Part shown: piece by piece, positions 25,825-35,511 of the stretch
Numbering within the stretch: position 1 is the stretch's first letter
How the letters are laid out: the number at the start of each line of letters is the position of its first letter
Source of the DNA: an uncultured Eubacterium sp.
GTDB taxonomy: Bacteria > Bacillota > Clostridia > Lachnospirales > Lachnospiraceae
Direction of reading: 5' to 3'
NCBI GenBank assembly: GCA_947088865.1
Contig: CAMUHY010000001.1
Span: 372,001 to 436,000, forward strand
DNA: 64,000 nucleotides
Position numbers and translations under genes: made by a program
The notes under the pieces: model-generated
What the model saw: the letters and a program-made list of their open reading frames with translations, nothing else
Told to the model about the DNA's origin: nothing
The model's database searches: none

Positions 25825-28800
25825 TTATTTAAAATACGCTACACCAGATTCAAATATCTTCATATCCTGCTCGCCGTCAATATTGATTGCAACACCGTCG
25901 CCGCGTCGTTCCGAATGTGCCATCTTTCCAAGACATCTGCCATCAGGACTGGTAATACCCTCAATAGCCATATAAGAACCATTGACATTCCACTCTTCGT
26001 CCATTAAGACATTTCCATTAATATCACAATATTGTGTGGCAACCTGTCCATTATCAAACAATGTTTTAATCCATTCGTCCGATGCGACAAATCGACCTTC
26101 ACCATGCGAAGCTGGATTGCAATAAACACCTCCAAGTGTCGCCTTTGACAGCCATGGACTCTTGTTTGTCATCACTTTTAAATAAACCATTTTTGATATA
26201 TGTCGATTAATGGTATTAAAGGTCAATGTTGGTGAATTACAATCCTGTCCTGTAATCGAACCATTTGGCACCAATCCAAGTTTAATAAGAGCCTGAAAAC
26301 CATTGCAGATGCCAAGCGCAAGACCATCTCTTTCATGAAGCAGCTTTTCAACAGCTTCTTTCATCTTTTCATTTCTAAATGCCGTAGCAAAAAATTTAGC
26401 GGAACCATCTGGCTCATCACCTGCCGAAAAACCACCTGGAAACATAATAATCTGTGCTTGTGCTATTGCTTTTTCAAACTCTTCAACCGATTCTCGTATC
26501 GCATTGGCATCCATATTTCTAAACACCTTAACATTGACATCAGCCCCTGCCTTTACAAATGCTTTCATACTGTCATATTCACAGTTTGTTCCCGGAAATA
26601 CAGGAATAAATACCGTTGGCTTTGCAACCTTATTTTTACATACATAGATATTGCTTGTTTTATAAGGTTCTATATCAATAACATCTTTTGAAAATGTTGC
26701 CTTTGTAGGAAATACCTTTTCTAACGTATCACTCCATACACTGATAGCTTCCTCCATATTAATAGAAACTTCTTTGTAGGTAAATACACCATTTTTCTTT
26801 ACTTCACCTACCTTTATAAAAGGCACGTTGATTTCTGAAATTCTTGAAGTGTCTACTTCAGCCACAATACAGCCATAACTTGGTGCAAACAACGCTTCTT
26901 CTTTGATATCGGAACTGATAGAAAAGCCCATCTTATTGCCAAACGCCATCTTGGACAATGCAGGAACAAGTCCATTTCCATCAAGTACATAAGCCGATTT
27001 GATAATGCCATCGCCAATCAATTGATGAATTGCACTGTAAAGCGTTTTTATCTGTTCAAATACAGGCATATCATATTCATTTTTTTCAATATCAAATCGC
27101 ACCAGTGTATTGCCTTCCTTTTTCAGTTCTGGTGTAATAATATCGTCTTGTTTTGCCACATCCACAGCAAATGAACATAATGTAGGAGGAACGTCAATAT
27201 CTTCAAACGTACCAGACATACTGTCTTTGCCGCCAATAGACGGAAGCCCAAAGCCTAACTGTGCCTCATATGCTCCAAGCAATGCAGCAAATGGCTGACT
27301 CCAACGAGATGGGTCTTCAGTCATTCTTCTAAAATATTCCTGAAAGGTAAATCGAATTTTTGTATAATCGCCGCCAGCCGCTACAATTTTTGCAACAGAA
27401 TCAACAACAGCAAACATCGCTCCATGATATGGACTCCACTTTGAAAGATATGGGTCAAATCCATAAGACATCATCGTGACTGTATCACATTTTCCCTCAA
27501 GCACAGGCAGTTTTGCAACCATAGCCTGTGTCTCTGTAAGCTGATATTTTCCGCCGTATGGCATAAGTACAGAAGCCGCTCCGATAGAGCTGTCAAAACG
27601 TTCAACAAGTCCTTTTTGCGAACATTCATTTAAATCGGATAATGTCTTAAGCCATTTGCCTCTTACATCTTCCACTTTCTTTGGTTTCAGATAACAGTTA
27701 TCTTTTTGTGGAATATCAACAAGCACAGACGTTTCCTGATGTGCTCCATTCGTATTTAAAAATTCTCTTGAGATATTGACAATCTCTTTTCCTCTCCACT
27801 CTAACACAAGTCTTGGCTCTTTTGTCACAACAGCCACCTCAACAGCTTCAAGGTTTTCTTCATCAGCATACTTTAAAAAAGCTTCAACATCTTCTGGCGC
27901 AATAACGACAGCCATTCGTTCCTGTGACTCTGAAATAGCAAGCTCTGTACCATCAAGACCTTCATACTTTTTAGGAACTTTATCAAGCGATATGCGAAGT
28001 CCATCGGCAAGTTCGCCAATAGCTACCGATACACCGCCTGCACCAAAGTCATTACACTTTTTAATCAAGCGGGTCACTTCTGGTCTTCTAAACAATCGCT
28101 GCATCTTTCGCTCCGTAGGTGCATTTCCCTTTTGTACTTCCGCACCGCACGTTTCAATGGAGCTTGCCGTATGCACTTTGGAAGAACCTGTTGCACCGCC
28201 ACAGCCGTCGCGTCCTGTCCGTCCGCCAAGCAAAATAATAATATCGTCGGGGTCTGAATTTTCTCTCTTAACGGCAGCTCTTGGCGCTGCTGCCATAACA
28301 GCCCCTATCTCCATTCTCTTTGCAACATAATCGGGGTGATAAATTTCTTTGACATAACCCGTCGCAAGACCTATCTGATTTCCATAAGAGCTGTACCCCT
28401 GTGCCGCCCCTGTGACAAGCTTTTTTTGAGGAAGCTTGCCGTGCAGTGTCTTATGGACAGGCTTTGTAGGGTCTGCCGCTCCTGTTATACGCATTGCCTG
28501 ATATACATATGTACGCCCTGACAATGGGTCTCTTATGGCTCCGCCAAGACAAGTGGCAGCGCCACCAAACGGCTCTATCTCCGTAGGGTGGTTATGCGTC
28601 TCATTCTTAAAATTAACAAGCCACTCTTGTGTATTTCCGTCAATCTCCACAGGAACAACAATACTGCAAGCGTTAATCTCGTCGGACTCCTCTTGGTCTG
28701 CAAGCTTTCCTTCCGCTTTTAGCTTCTTCATTGCCATAAGCGCTAAATCCATCAGACAGACATATTTATCTTTTCTATCTTTATACAACACTTTTCTATC

Positions 28801-29577
28801 ATCAAGGTACTGTTTATATGTATGCTCCATAGGAATTTTGTAAAATCCCTCTTTAAACTGAACGTCAACAAGTTCTGTTGCAAATGTTGTATGGCGGCAA
28901 TGGTCAGACCAGTAGGTGTCAAGCACACGAATTTCAGTCATGGAAGGATTCCTTTTTTCCTCATTTTTAAAGTAATCCTGTATAAACTTAAAATCCTTTA
29001 ATGTCATAGCAAGCCCTAAAGAATCATAAAGTTCCTTTAACTGAGCTTCATTCATATGGATAAATTCATCCAATATCTGAACATCTCTTGGCGCCTTAAA
29101 TTCTGTAAAAAGAGTATTTGGTATCTTGCTGTCTGCCTCTCTTGAGTCCACAGGATTAATGCACAATTCCTTAATTTTAATTTTATCTTCATCCGTCAAT
29201 GTGCCTTCTATCACATATGTAACTGCTGTCTTAATAACAGGCTGTTCATTCTCATTTAAAAATTTAACACATTGTTCAGCAGAATCTGCTCTTTGGTCAA
29301 ACTGACCTGGCAGAAATTCTACTGAAAACACAAAGCTTTCCTCTGGATAATCCAATTCCATCTCATAGACATCATCTACTGGTGGTTCTGAAAATACAGT
29401 AATCAATGCTTTTTCATATGTGTCCTGTGAAAGATTTTCAATATCATAACGAATAAGCTGTCTTACATTAGTTACAGACTTAATATTTAAATAACCTGTA
29501 ATCTCATCATAAAGCTCTTTTGCTTTTACAGCAAAAGGCTTTTTCTTTTCAACAAATACTCGTTTAACGCCGCTCAT
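25825..29577 (-). CDS. purL: Phosphoribosylformylglycinamidine synthase, large single-chain form
   Basis: 1250 residues, the fused form in which synthase and glutaminase domains are in one chain. The central part holds two AIR-synthase-like halves (FKNETHNHPTEIEPFGGAAT is the ATP/FGAR region). The C-terminal class I glutaminase domain has FPGTNCEYD, the nucleophile Cys in GICNGFQAL and the late His-Gly-Glu (PASHGEGRF). It converts FGAR, glutamine and ATP to FGAM in purine synthesis. No purS/purQ are needed with this form. No purine riboswitch was found in the 54 bases upstream. Only fapA-like genes precede it. Confidence 0.97.
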   Translation of the reverse strand: MSGVKRVFVEKKKPFAVKAKELYDEITGYLNIKSVTNVRQLIRYDIENLSQDTYEKALITVFSEPPVDDVYEMELDYPEESFVFSVEFLPGQFDQRADSAEQCVKFLNENEQPVIKTAVTYVIEGTLTDEDKIKIKELCINPVDSREADSKIPNTLFTEFKAPRDVQILDEFIHMNEAQLKELYDSLGLAMTLKDFKFIQDYFKNEEKRNPSMTEIRVLDTYWSDHCRHTTFATELVDVQFKEGFYKIPMEHTYKQYLDDRKVLYKDRKDKYVCLMDLALMAMKKLKAEGKLADQEESDEINACSIVVPVEIDGNTQEWLVNFKNETHNHPTEIEPFGGAATCLGGAIRDPLSGRTYVYQAMRITGAADPTKPVHKTLHGKLPQKKLVTGAAQGYSSYGNQIGLATGYVKEIYHPDYVAKRMEIGAVMAAAPRAAVKRENSDPDDIIILLGGRTGRDGCGGATGSSKVHTASSIETCGAEVQKGNAPTERKMQRLFRRPEVTRLIKKCNDFGAGGVSVAIGELADGLRISLDKVPKKYEGLDGTELAISESQERMAVVIAPEDVEAFLKYADEENLEAVEVAVVTKEPRLVLEWRGKEIVNISREFLNTNGAHQETSVLVDIPQKDNCYLKPKKVEDVRGKWLKTLSDLNECSQKGLVERFDSSIGAASVLMPYGGKYQLTETQAMVAKLPVLEGKCDTVTMMSYGFDPYLSKWSPYHGAMFAVVDSVAKIVAAGGDYTKIRFTFQEYFRRMTEDPSRWSQPFAALLGAYEAQLGFGLPSIGGKDSMSGTFEDIDVPPTLCSFAVDVAKQDDIITPELKKEGNTLVRFDIEKNEYDMPVFEQIKTLYSAIHQLIGDGIIKSAYVLDGNGLVPALSKMAFGNKMGFSISSDIKEEALFAPSYGCIVAEVDTSRISEINVPFIKVGEVKKNGVFTYKEVSINMEEAISVWSDTLEKVFPTKATFSKDVIDIEPYKTSNIYVCKNKVAKPTVFIPVFPGTNCEYDSMKAFVKAGADVNVKVFRNMDANAIRESVEEFEKAIAQAQIIMFPGGFSAGDEPDGSAKFFATAFRNEKMKEAVEKLLHERDGLALGICNGFQALIKLGLVPNGSITGQDCNSPTLTFNTINRHISKMVYLKVMTNKSPWLSKATLGGVYCNPASHGEGRFVASDEWIKTLFDNGQVATQYCDINGNVLMDEEWNVNGSYMAIEGITSPDGRCLGKMAHSERRGDGVAINIDGEQDMKIFESGVAYFK

Positions 29578-29631
29578 ATTATTCCTCCATTTATATCATG
29601 TAATCGTTTTAAAACTGGTATTTTCACCAGA

Positions 29632-31038
29632 TTAATCCCATATGCCCTCTACGGCAACTTTATCTTTTCCCTTCTTTATAATGAGATGTGCAACAATATC
29701 ATGCGGTTCATACACAAATCCATCAATAAATAACTTTGCGCCAGGGTGCAAATTTTTATCAACAATAACCCTTGCTTTTTCCGCCTGCTGCATAAGATAT
29801 AAAGCCGCCTTGCTGTCCGCATCACACTTAGAAAGTTCTGAATTTTTTATAATTTTTGTCTGCAAAAGCTTCTGATGTTTTGCCTTGTCATATCGGTCTG
29901 AAGAAACTGCTTTCAAGTGTTCATATTTATTAAGCAGCAAATTATACATATCGATTTCTGAATTAATTTCTTTCATTCTTGCCATTAAATCGGTATATTT
30001 TTGCTTTAATTCCTTTGTGGCGCCAACTCGAATTACTGTCATAACGCCGGAATCATTTCCCACTCCGCCAACACTGACACCCAAAACACCTGCAACGTCA
30101 CCGCCTTGTATCGTTCCTATCTTTCCCTGAACATTGACCTGACCATTGCAAATTACATTGCAGTTTAATATATAATTGGCATTCAAATTTCCCTCGCATA
30201 CAACAAGCGTATTTTCAAGGAAATTTGCATGTACATTGCCTTTAGCTTCCACTCTTGCCACGCCTTTGCCATTTACGCCATCTCGAAATACAATATCTTT
30301 TTCCGACTTTATCACTGCGCCTTCAACATGCCCGCCAATTGTAATAGAACCTTTGGCGTGAATTACTAAACCACTAATTACATTTCCTTTGATTTCCACA
30401 TCACCATTAAAATCAATATTACCAACATTTAAATCTACATCACCTGATATTTCAAGAACATTATATACATTTAAATCAGCATTTCGATATTCAACTTTAC
30501 CATCTATTGCTGCAAAATAGGTATTGCCATCTTCCGATGTCGTAAATCCCTTGCCCCTCAATGGAAGCTTTGGTTTTCCAGGTCTTGGAACAAGAAGTTT
30601 TCCTCTTACATTAAAACCAAAAACACCCTTTGTAGGAGGAACATACTCTACCAATTTTTGACCTTCTGTAACAACCTCAAATAATTTTAAATTATAATAA
30701 TCAACAGAACCATCTTCTTTTAACGTTGGCTTTCCATTATTATTTGAATCAAAGAATAAATTATACTTTCCATCAACACCATCTTCAGATACTTTTCCCT
30801 CTGCAAAGAGAATTTCCATATCAAACTTTTTTTCCGAAAGAATATCATGTAGGACATCTTTCTTTATCCCCATCTTCACTCCAACTTCGGCAATACTGGC
30901 ATTGACCTCATCAATCGTATAATCGTAGTCTCCTATGGCTAATGCTTTCAGTCTAATATAAGCTGACATGTTGTCCTCTGAAATGGTGACAGTGATTCGC
31001 TTATTCAATTGTTTATCATCATTCATATTCATGCCCAT
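29632..31038 (-). CDS. FapA family protein (DUF342)
   Basis: About 468 residues. Several starts are possible: a GTG at 31041 and ATGs at 31038, 31032 and 31026, with GGAG at 31046-31043. The central part is the DUF342/FapA beta-helix (ISGDVDLNVGNIDFNGDVEI, KGNVISGLVIHAKGSITIGG, VEGAVIKSEKDIVF), followed by a coiled-coil (about 345-400) and a C-terminal beta domain. FapA proteins are implicated in flagellar assembly or cell-surface polymers; exact biochemistry is unclear. It begins 16-20 bases after the stop of the repeat protein at 31057, so the two are probably cotranscribed. Confidence 0.85.
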   Translation of the reverse strand: MGMNMNDDKQLNKRITVTISEDNMSAYIRLKALAIGDYDYTIDEVNASIAEVGVKMGIKKDVLHDILSEKKFDMEILFAEGKVSEDGVDGKYNLFFDSNNNGKPTLKEDGSVDYYNLKLFEVVTEGQKLVEYVPPTKGVFGFNVRGKLLVPRPGKPKLPLRGKGFTTSEDGNTYFAAIDGKVEYRNADLNVYNVLEISGDVDLNVGNIDFNGDVEIKGNVISGLVIHAKGSITIGGHVEGAVIKSEKDIVFRDGVNGKGVARVEAKGNVHANFLENTLVVCEGNLNANYILNCNVICNGQVNVQGKIGTIQGGDVAGVLGVSVGGVGNDSGVMTVIRVGATKELKQKYTDLMARMKEINSEIDMYNLLLNKYEHLKAVSSDRYDKAKHQKLLQTKIIKNSELSKCDADSKAALYLMQQAEKARVIVDKNLHPGAKLFIDGFVYEPHDIVAHLIIKKGKDKVAVEGIWD

Positions 31039-31056
31039 CACACTCCATTTTTACAA

Positions 31057-32028
31057 TTAAACACCCATTCTTATACGTTTCATTTCTTCCCATGACAGAT
31101 TGTTGTCAAGCAATGCTGACACATCGCTGCCAGCTTCCAGACCTAATCGTATCTGTTCCATCTGCTGATAACTGTAACATGGGTCTGCATAAACACTCAC
31201 GTCCAGTCCTGCCGCCAATCCAAGAAGAATCTCATTGCTTTGCAAATCATCAAGCACTATATTTTCTAGCGCCGAATCATCTTTATTACCAGTTCTCATC
31301 TGCTTCATCTGTGCCGCATCAATAAATGGGTCACTGTATGTAGTAACGTCTTCGCCGTCTTTTAACCCAAGACGAATTTGCTCCATCTGTGCCGAAGAAA
31401 ATCCTGGCATTGCATATTGTTCAACATCAACCTTTTCCTCAAGCCCCAAACGTATCTGTTTCATCTGTTCTGCGTTAAACTCATGCCCCATATATTTTGT
31501 GACATCCACACAGCTTTGCAGACCGATTCTTAACTCTTTTAACTGGTAATCATCATAGCCATCATTGACGTAAAAACTCAAATCAATTCCGTCTTTATCT
31601 GCTATCCTAAGCTGTTTTATAGCCTCGCCGCTGCAACCCTTATTTATATACTCCCTGACATCATAATGATACCCTTCTGCCAGACGAATCTCACGCATAA
31701 CCGTATAATCGTATGCTGGATTACATATAAGTTCCATATCGGCTTGCTCTATAATCGCTAACTTAATTTCTTCCATCTGCATATATGTATATGCAGGATT
31801 TGCATAAAATTTAGAATCCAACCCTTCCTCTAGCCCTAATCGTATCGACTTCATCTGCGCTGAATTATAATCAATATCTGCATAAACATAGATATCTATA
31901 CCACTCTTTACGCCCTTTTTAATCTCTAGGCTTTGAAATCTGTCAAATCCAACTTTTGCAAGTTCCCCTTTAAAATCATTTGTACTAATGGCAGCCTCTA
32001 CTGCTGCTTTAACTGAATCCATATTCAT
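31057..32028 (-). CDS. Repeat protein: about twelve 26-residue units around QM-x2-IRLGL-x2-G-x-D
   Basis: 323 residues made almost wholly of tandem units of the form Y/F-x3-QM-x2-IRLGLEEGLD-x3-YA-xP. Clear units include YNSAQMKSIRLGLEEGLD, FNAEQMKQIRLGLEEKVD, FSSAQMEQIRLGLKDGED and YSYQQMEQIRLGLEAGSD. The third, fourth, fifth and ninth units are diverged and the tenth is shortened. The pattern predicts helix-turn-helix solenoid packing. No signal peptide or membrane segment. Function unknown; it precedes fapA directly and may be a partner or scaffold for it. Confidence 0.75.
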   Translation of the reverse strand: MNMDSVKAAVEAAISTNDFKGELAKVGFDRFQSLEIKKGVKSGIDIYVYADIDYNSAQMKSIRLGLEEGLDSKFYANPAYTYMQMEEIKLAIIEQADMELICNPAYDYTVMREIRLAEGYHYDVREYINKGCSGEAIKQLRIADKDGIDLSFYVNDGYDDYQLKELRIGLQSCVDVTKYMGHEFNAEQMKQIRLGLEEKVDVEQYAMPGFSSAQMEQIRLGLKDGEDVTTYSDPFIDAAQMKQMRTGNKDDSALENIVLDDLQSNEILLGLAAGLDVSVYADPCYSYQQMEQIRLGLEAGSDVSALLDNNLSWEEMKRIRMGV

Positions 32029-32075
32029 AATGAACCATGCCTTTCAATGCTTTTGTCATATAACACAATTATACT

Positions 32076-34571
32076 CTATAAATTTTTATATTGCACTACA
32101 TTTTTCCAGAATTCCAATAGTATATTTTTAATCCGACTTTGAGAAACGGTATACACCTGCTTCCACTCTTTTGGGTAAAGATTTTGATATTCACTGCGAA
32201 GCAGTCTGTTATCCAATAATTCAATGATTCCTTTATCACTCGCCGTTCTTATAACTCTTCCTGCTGCTTGAAGCACTTTATTCATACCTGGATACAAATA
32301 TGCGTAAGAAAATCCATCTTTCCCCATACTGTCAAAATATTCCTTCAAAACATTTCTTTGCCTGCAAATCATTGGCAATCCTGTTCCGACAATAATAACT
32401 CCAATCAGACTTTCTTCTCTTAAATCAATCCCTTCAGAAAAAGCTCCTCCAATCACACAAAAACCTACCAGTGAACCTTTGTAATCTCCTTTGTCAAACA
32501 ATTTTAAAAACCACTCTTTTTGTGCCTCTGTCATGTAGTTTTCCTGTACAGCTAAATGGAGATTGGCATTTTTTGCCATATCCTCATTACCATTTGTATT
32601 CAAATTCATCTCCTGAGATTCTTCCAGTTGCAGCCGATGAACAGGATATAAACGCTCATACAAAATCGTAACTTCATTCATATAGCTGTAAGATGGAAAA
32701 TATACCATATATTTTCCATTATGTGTCGTTACAGTGTCATAAATATAAGCGCAAATTTTTTGATACTCCGCATGATTTCGCTTAACATATCGGCTGCTCA
32801 CATCGGACGCCACTACAACACACCTATTGTTATCATCAAATGATGACTCCGCATATACTGCATAATCACGAACTTCTCCAGACAACATCTCCTTAAAATA
32901 ATTTACTGGCAGCAGCGTTGCTGAGAAAAATATGGTACTTCTTCCCATGCCCAAACACTGCGCAATATTATTGGATGGGTCTACACAAAACAGATGAATA
33001 CAAAAATCACCATGTTCATCATGTTCTGTATAAATCTCATATTTATTGTCTAGTTTATCATAAATAAACATAAAAAATTTAACATGAAAATAAAATTCCA
33101 GCAATGTATCTTTTTCTGAATAGGTCTTATATTTTTCAAAAAACAGAGCCAATTCGGCAGTAAGGCAGCTTAAATACTCTGGAAGCCTTCCAAGTGATTC
33201 CACGCCGCTTAATATACAATATGTATCACATTGTCTTTTAAGCATTAAAAGCTCTTTATTACACTTTTCAAGATATTTTACAACAGGCTTTCCATAAGAT
33301 ACCGTATTTAATATTCTTTTTATTTTAAGAAACTCCTCTTTCACCAAAACAGCACTATACATTTGCCTTGCTCTATCCACAAGATTGTGTGCTTCATCGA
33401 CAAGAAAGGCATAATCCCCTTTTGCTCCATCGCTAAAATATCGCTTTAATGCTACACTGGGGTCAAACACATAATTGTAATCACAAATAATGCTATCACA
33501 CCAATTCGATATATCCAACTCCATTTCAAAAGGGCATACTTGATACTTCATCGCATATTTTTCTATACATTCCCTGTCAATAAAATTATTTTCAACAATA
33601 ATATTATATACGGCATCATTGATTCTGTCAAAATGTCCTTTTGCATAAGGACATTCCGATGGATTACAGATACATTTTCCGCCAAAACAAATTTTTTCTT
33701 TTGCCGTTATGGTCACCGTTTTAATACAAAGACCATTCTCTTGAAGTAATTTATAGGTGTCTTGTGCAACGGTTCTTGTTATGGTTTTTGAAGTAAGATA
33801 AAAAATTTTATCGACATAACCTTGCCCCATAGCGGCAACCGCTGGGAAAATAGTCGATAAGGTCTTACCTACCCCTGTCGATGCCTGAATATATAAATTT
33901 CTTTTTTGCTCAATTGTCTTATAAACACTCACAACAAGGTTTCTTTGTCCTGGTCTGTAATCATATGGAAATTGTAAATGGACAATCGATGACTGCCTTA
34001 ATTGTTTATGTTTCAATAAAAAATCCATCCATTTTGAAAATTTTTCTATGACATCATTAAACCAATCTATTAAAGCTTTAGCTGTAAAACGTTCTGTATA
34101 TTGCTTTATTTCTCTTGTCTGCGAATTGCAATAAGTAAGTCTTATATCGATGCTCTCAAGATGATTTTGTGTAATATACATAGCCCCATAGCACATTGCC
34201 TGTGCTTTATGTACATAAATGGGTTCTTTTAATATATTGATATCACTTTGCATCGTCTTTATCTCATCAATACAAATATTGGAAGATGCCATCTTATTAC
34301 TTTCATCTTCCTTATCCCAATCATATATAATTCCGTCTGCTCTGCCTTCAAGTTGTATTTGATAGTCAATATTATTGTCCGTTTGCCTTTCTATCAGTAT
34401 TTTTAATGGCACTTCCGCATGATAACATTCCCCTGCTTCTTTTTGCAGCATACGATGAATCTTAGCGCCTTCCTGCATAGCCTTGACATCTTGTCCCATG
34501 CCCAAACCTGTATTGATATCACCTGTCTTAAATATAAATTCAACGAGATTGCGAACGGATATTTTAATCAT
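32076..34571 (-). CDS. XPD/DinG-family DNA helicase with N-terminal PD-(D/E)XK-like domain
   Basis: 831 residues from the ATG at 34571, which overlaps the stop of the upstream gene (ATGATTAA); an ATG 18 bases earlier is the alternative. Neither has a good ribosome site, so translation is probably coupled. N-terminal residues about 75-150 hold EGRADGIIYD...CIDEIKT, the Asp and Glu-x-Lys of a Cas4-like nuclease fold. Helicase motifs: QASTGVGKTLS (Walker A), four Cys around CFGGKCICNPSECPY and YQVCPFE (Fe-S cluster), DEAHNLVDRA, and the C-terminal motif AAGRVIRT. Probably a repair helicase-nuclease that removes unusual DNA structures. Confidence 0.88.
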   Translation of the reverse strand: MIKISVRNLVEFIFKTGDINTGLGMGQDVKAMQEGAKIHRMLQKEAGECYHAEVPLKILIERQTDNNIDYQIQLEGRADGIIYDWDKEDESNKMASSNICIDEIKTMQSDINILKEPIYVHKAQAMCYGAMYITQNHLESIDIRLTYCNSQTREIKQYTERFTAKALIDWFNDVIEKFSKWMDFLLKHKQLRQSSIVHLQFPYDYRPGQRNLVVSVYKTIEQKRNLYIQASTGVGKTLSTIFPAVAAMGQGYVDKIFYLTSKTITRTVAQDTYKLLQENGLCIKTVTITAKEKICFGGKCICNPSECPYAKGHFDRINDAVYNIIVENNFIDRECIEKYAMKYQVCPFEMELDISNWCDSIICDYNYVFDPSVALKRYFSDGAKGDYAFLVDEAHNLVDRARQMYSAVLVKEEFLKIKRILNTVSYGKPVVKYLEKCNKELLMLKRQCDTYCILSGVESLGRLPEYLSCLTAELALFFEKYKTYSEKDTLLEFYFHVKFFMFIYDKLDNKYEIYTEHDEHGDFCIHLFCVDPSNNIAQCLGMGRSTIFFSATLLPVNYFKEMLSGEVRDYAVYAESSFDDNNRCVVVASDVSSRYVKRNHAEYQKICAYIYDTVTTHNGKYMVYFPSYSYMNEVTILYERLYPVHRLQLEESQEMNLNTNGNEDMAKNANLHLAVQENYMTEAQKEWFLKLFDKGDYKGSLVGFCVIGGAFSEGIDLREESLIGVIIVGTGLPMICRQRNVLKEYFDSMGKDGFSYAYLYPGMNKVLQAAGRVIRTASDKGIIELLDNRLLRSEYQNLYPKEWKQVYTVSQSRIKNILLEFWKNVVQYKNL

Positions 34572-35325
34572 ATTGTCTGTCAAGCTCATATAAATATGCG
34601 TTTCCCTTCTTGCCTGTTCTTTTTACAATCCCCATATAATGTAATATATGAAGTACTGCCCCTGCTGTTTTTGATGAGACATGAATTGCTTTTGCATAAT
34701 CTTTTGAAGTAAATGGCATCTTAATATCATAGGGAACAAACTGTACATAATCTTCTTGTTGTTCAATACTCACAATATTTCTAATACCAATAGGTATCTT
34801 GTCATATTTAGCAGCACCTCTTTTTTTGGTATCATTCCACCCATTGAGAACTTTATATTCATTGACATCTAGCAAAACAAACTTAATTTTTATATTTGGA
34901 CTTTTTAAAAACATTTTAATTTTATATAACTCACAAAATGCATCATATTCTGTATAATGTTTTGGTGACTTTCGCTTTTCACGAACCTCTTTGGTATCTG
35001 GATTCATCCATAAAATCCATTTGTTATAAAGACATGGATACACAATGGTCACAGGATAATGATTCAAAAATATGCTCAATTTATCTCTTAACTTATTAAG
35101 CTGGCTTGTCTGAATCTCTATAACACCTGATTCATTAAAAATATCTGCATAATATCCATCTAGTGCAACTTCCTGATTATCTTCATTGGGTTCAAAATAC
35201 TGTTTTAAAACACCGTGCATTGTCTTTTCTGACAACGTTCCAATCCCCTTATAATGATGTTTTTTACCTGTAACATATTTTAAAGCTGTCTGAAAATTAT
35301 CGTAATCCATGTATTTATTACTCAT
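34564..35325 (-). CDS. Uncharacterised protein with PD-(D/E)XK-like core and C-terminal winged helix
   Basis: 253 residues from the ATG at 35325 (AAGG upstream); 13 further codons are open. Residues about 40-80 read EVALDGYYADIFNESG then VIEIQTSQLNKLRDKL, with Asp and Glu-x-Gln spaced as in nuclease-like folds, Gln replacing Lys. The last 50 residues (KDYAKAIHVSSKTAGAVLHI...GKKGNAYLYEL) form a winged-helix DNA-binding domain. It overlaps the start of the helicase gene, implying coupled translation and a joint role in DNA repair. No name is assigned. Confidence 0.65.
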   Translation of the reverse strand: MSNKYMDYDNFQTALKYVTGKKHHYKGIGTLSEKTMHGVLKQYFEPNEDNQEVALDGYYADIFNESGVIEIQTSQLNKLRDKLSIFLNHYPVTIVYPCLYNKWILWMNPDTKEVREKRKSPKHYTEYDAFCELYKIKMFLKSPNIKIKFVLLDVNEYKVLNGWNDTKKRGAAKYDKIPIGIRNIVSIEQQEDYVQFVPYDIKMPFTSKDYAKAIHVSSKTAGAVLHILHYMGIVKRTGKKGNAYLYELDRQYD

Positions 35326-35432
35326 ACTACCTTTTTTGCTCCGCCTATCTATTGATAAAGACACTTTACTGTAACTATTATAACATAATTTTTTACAAAT
35401 ACCACTCTTATATTTATATTGTCAAACAATAA

Positions 35433-35474
35433 AGGGATATTTCCAAAAGTCATACGACCTCCGAAAATATCCCT
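35433..35474 (-). terminator. Terminator of the pectate lyase gene
   Basis: A 10-bp perfect stem AGGGATATTT/AAATATCCCT lies about 40 bases past the stop and is followed on the minus strand by TTATTGTTTG. Confidence 0.65.
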
Positions 35475-35511
35475 ATTTATTTTATCAACAAAATAACAAA
35501 CTTACCACGTC

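Noticed and set aside
25747-26007. Plus-strand open frame of 86 codons next to purL
   Set aside because: It overlaps the end of purL in antisense and has no ribosome site or recognisable protein features.
29578-29631. Purine riboswitch upstream of purL
   Set aside because: Only 54 bases separate purL from the fapA-like gene and no aptamer core is present.
31057-32028. DNA-level tandem repeat or CRISPR-like array
   Set aside because: The 78-base periodicity comes from protein repeats; DNA units are diverged and coding, with no identical repeats or spacers.
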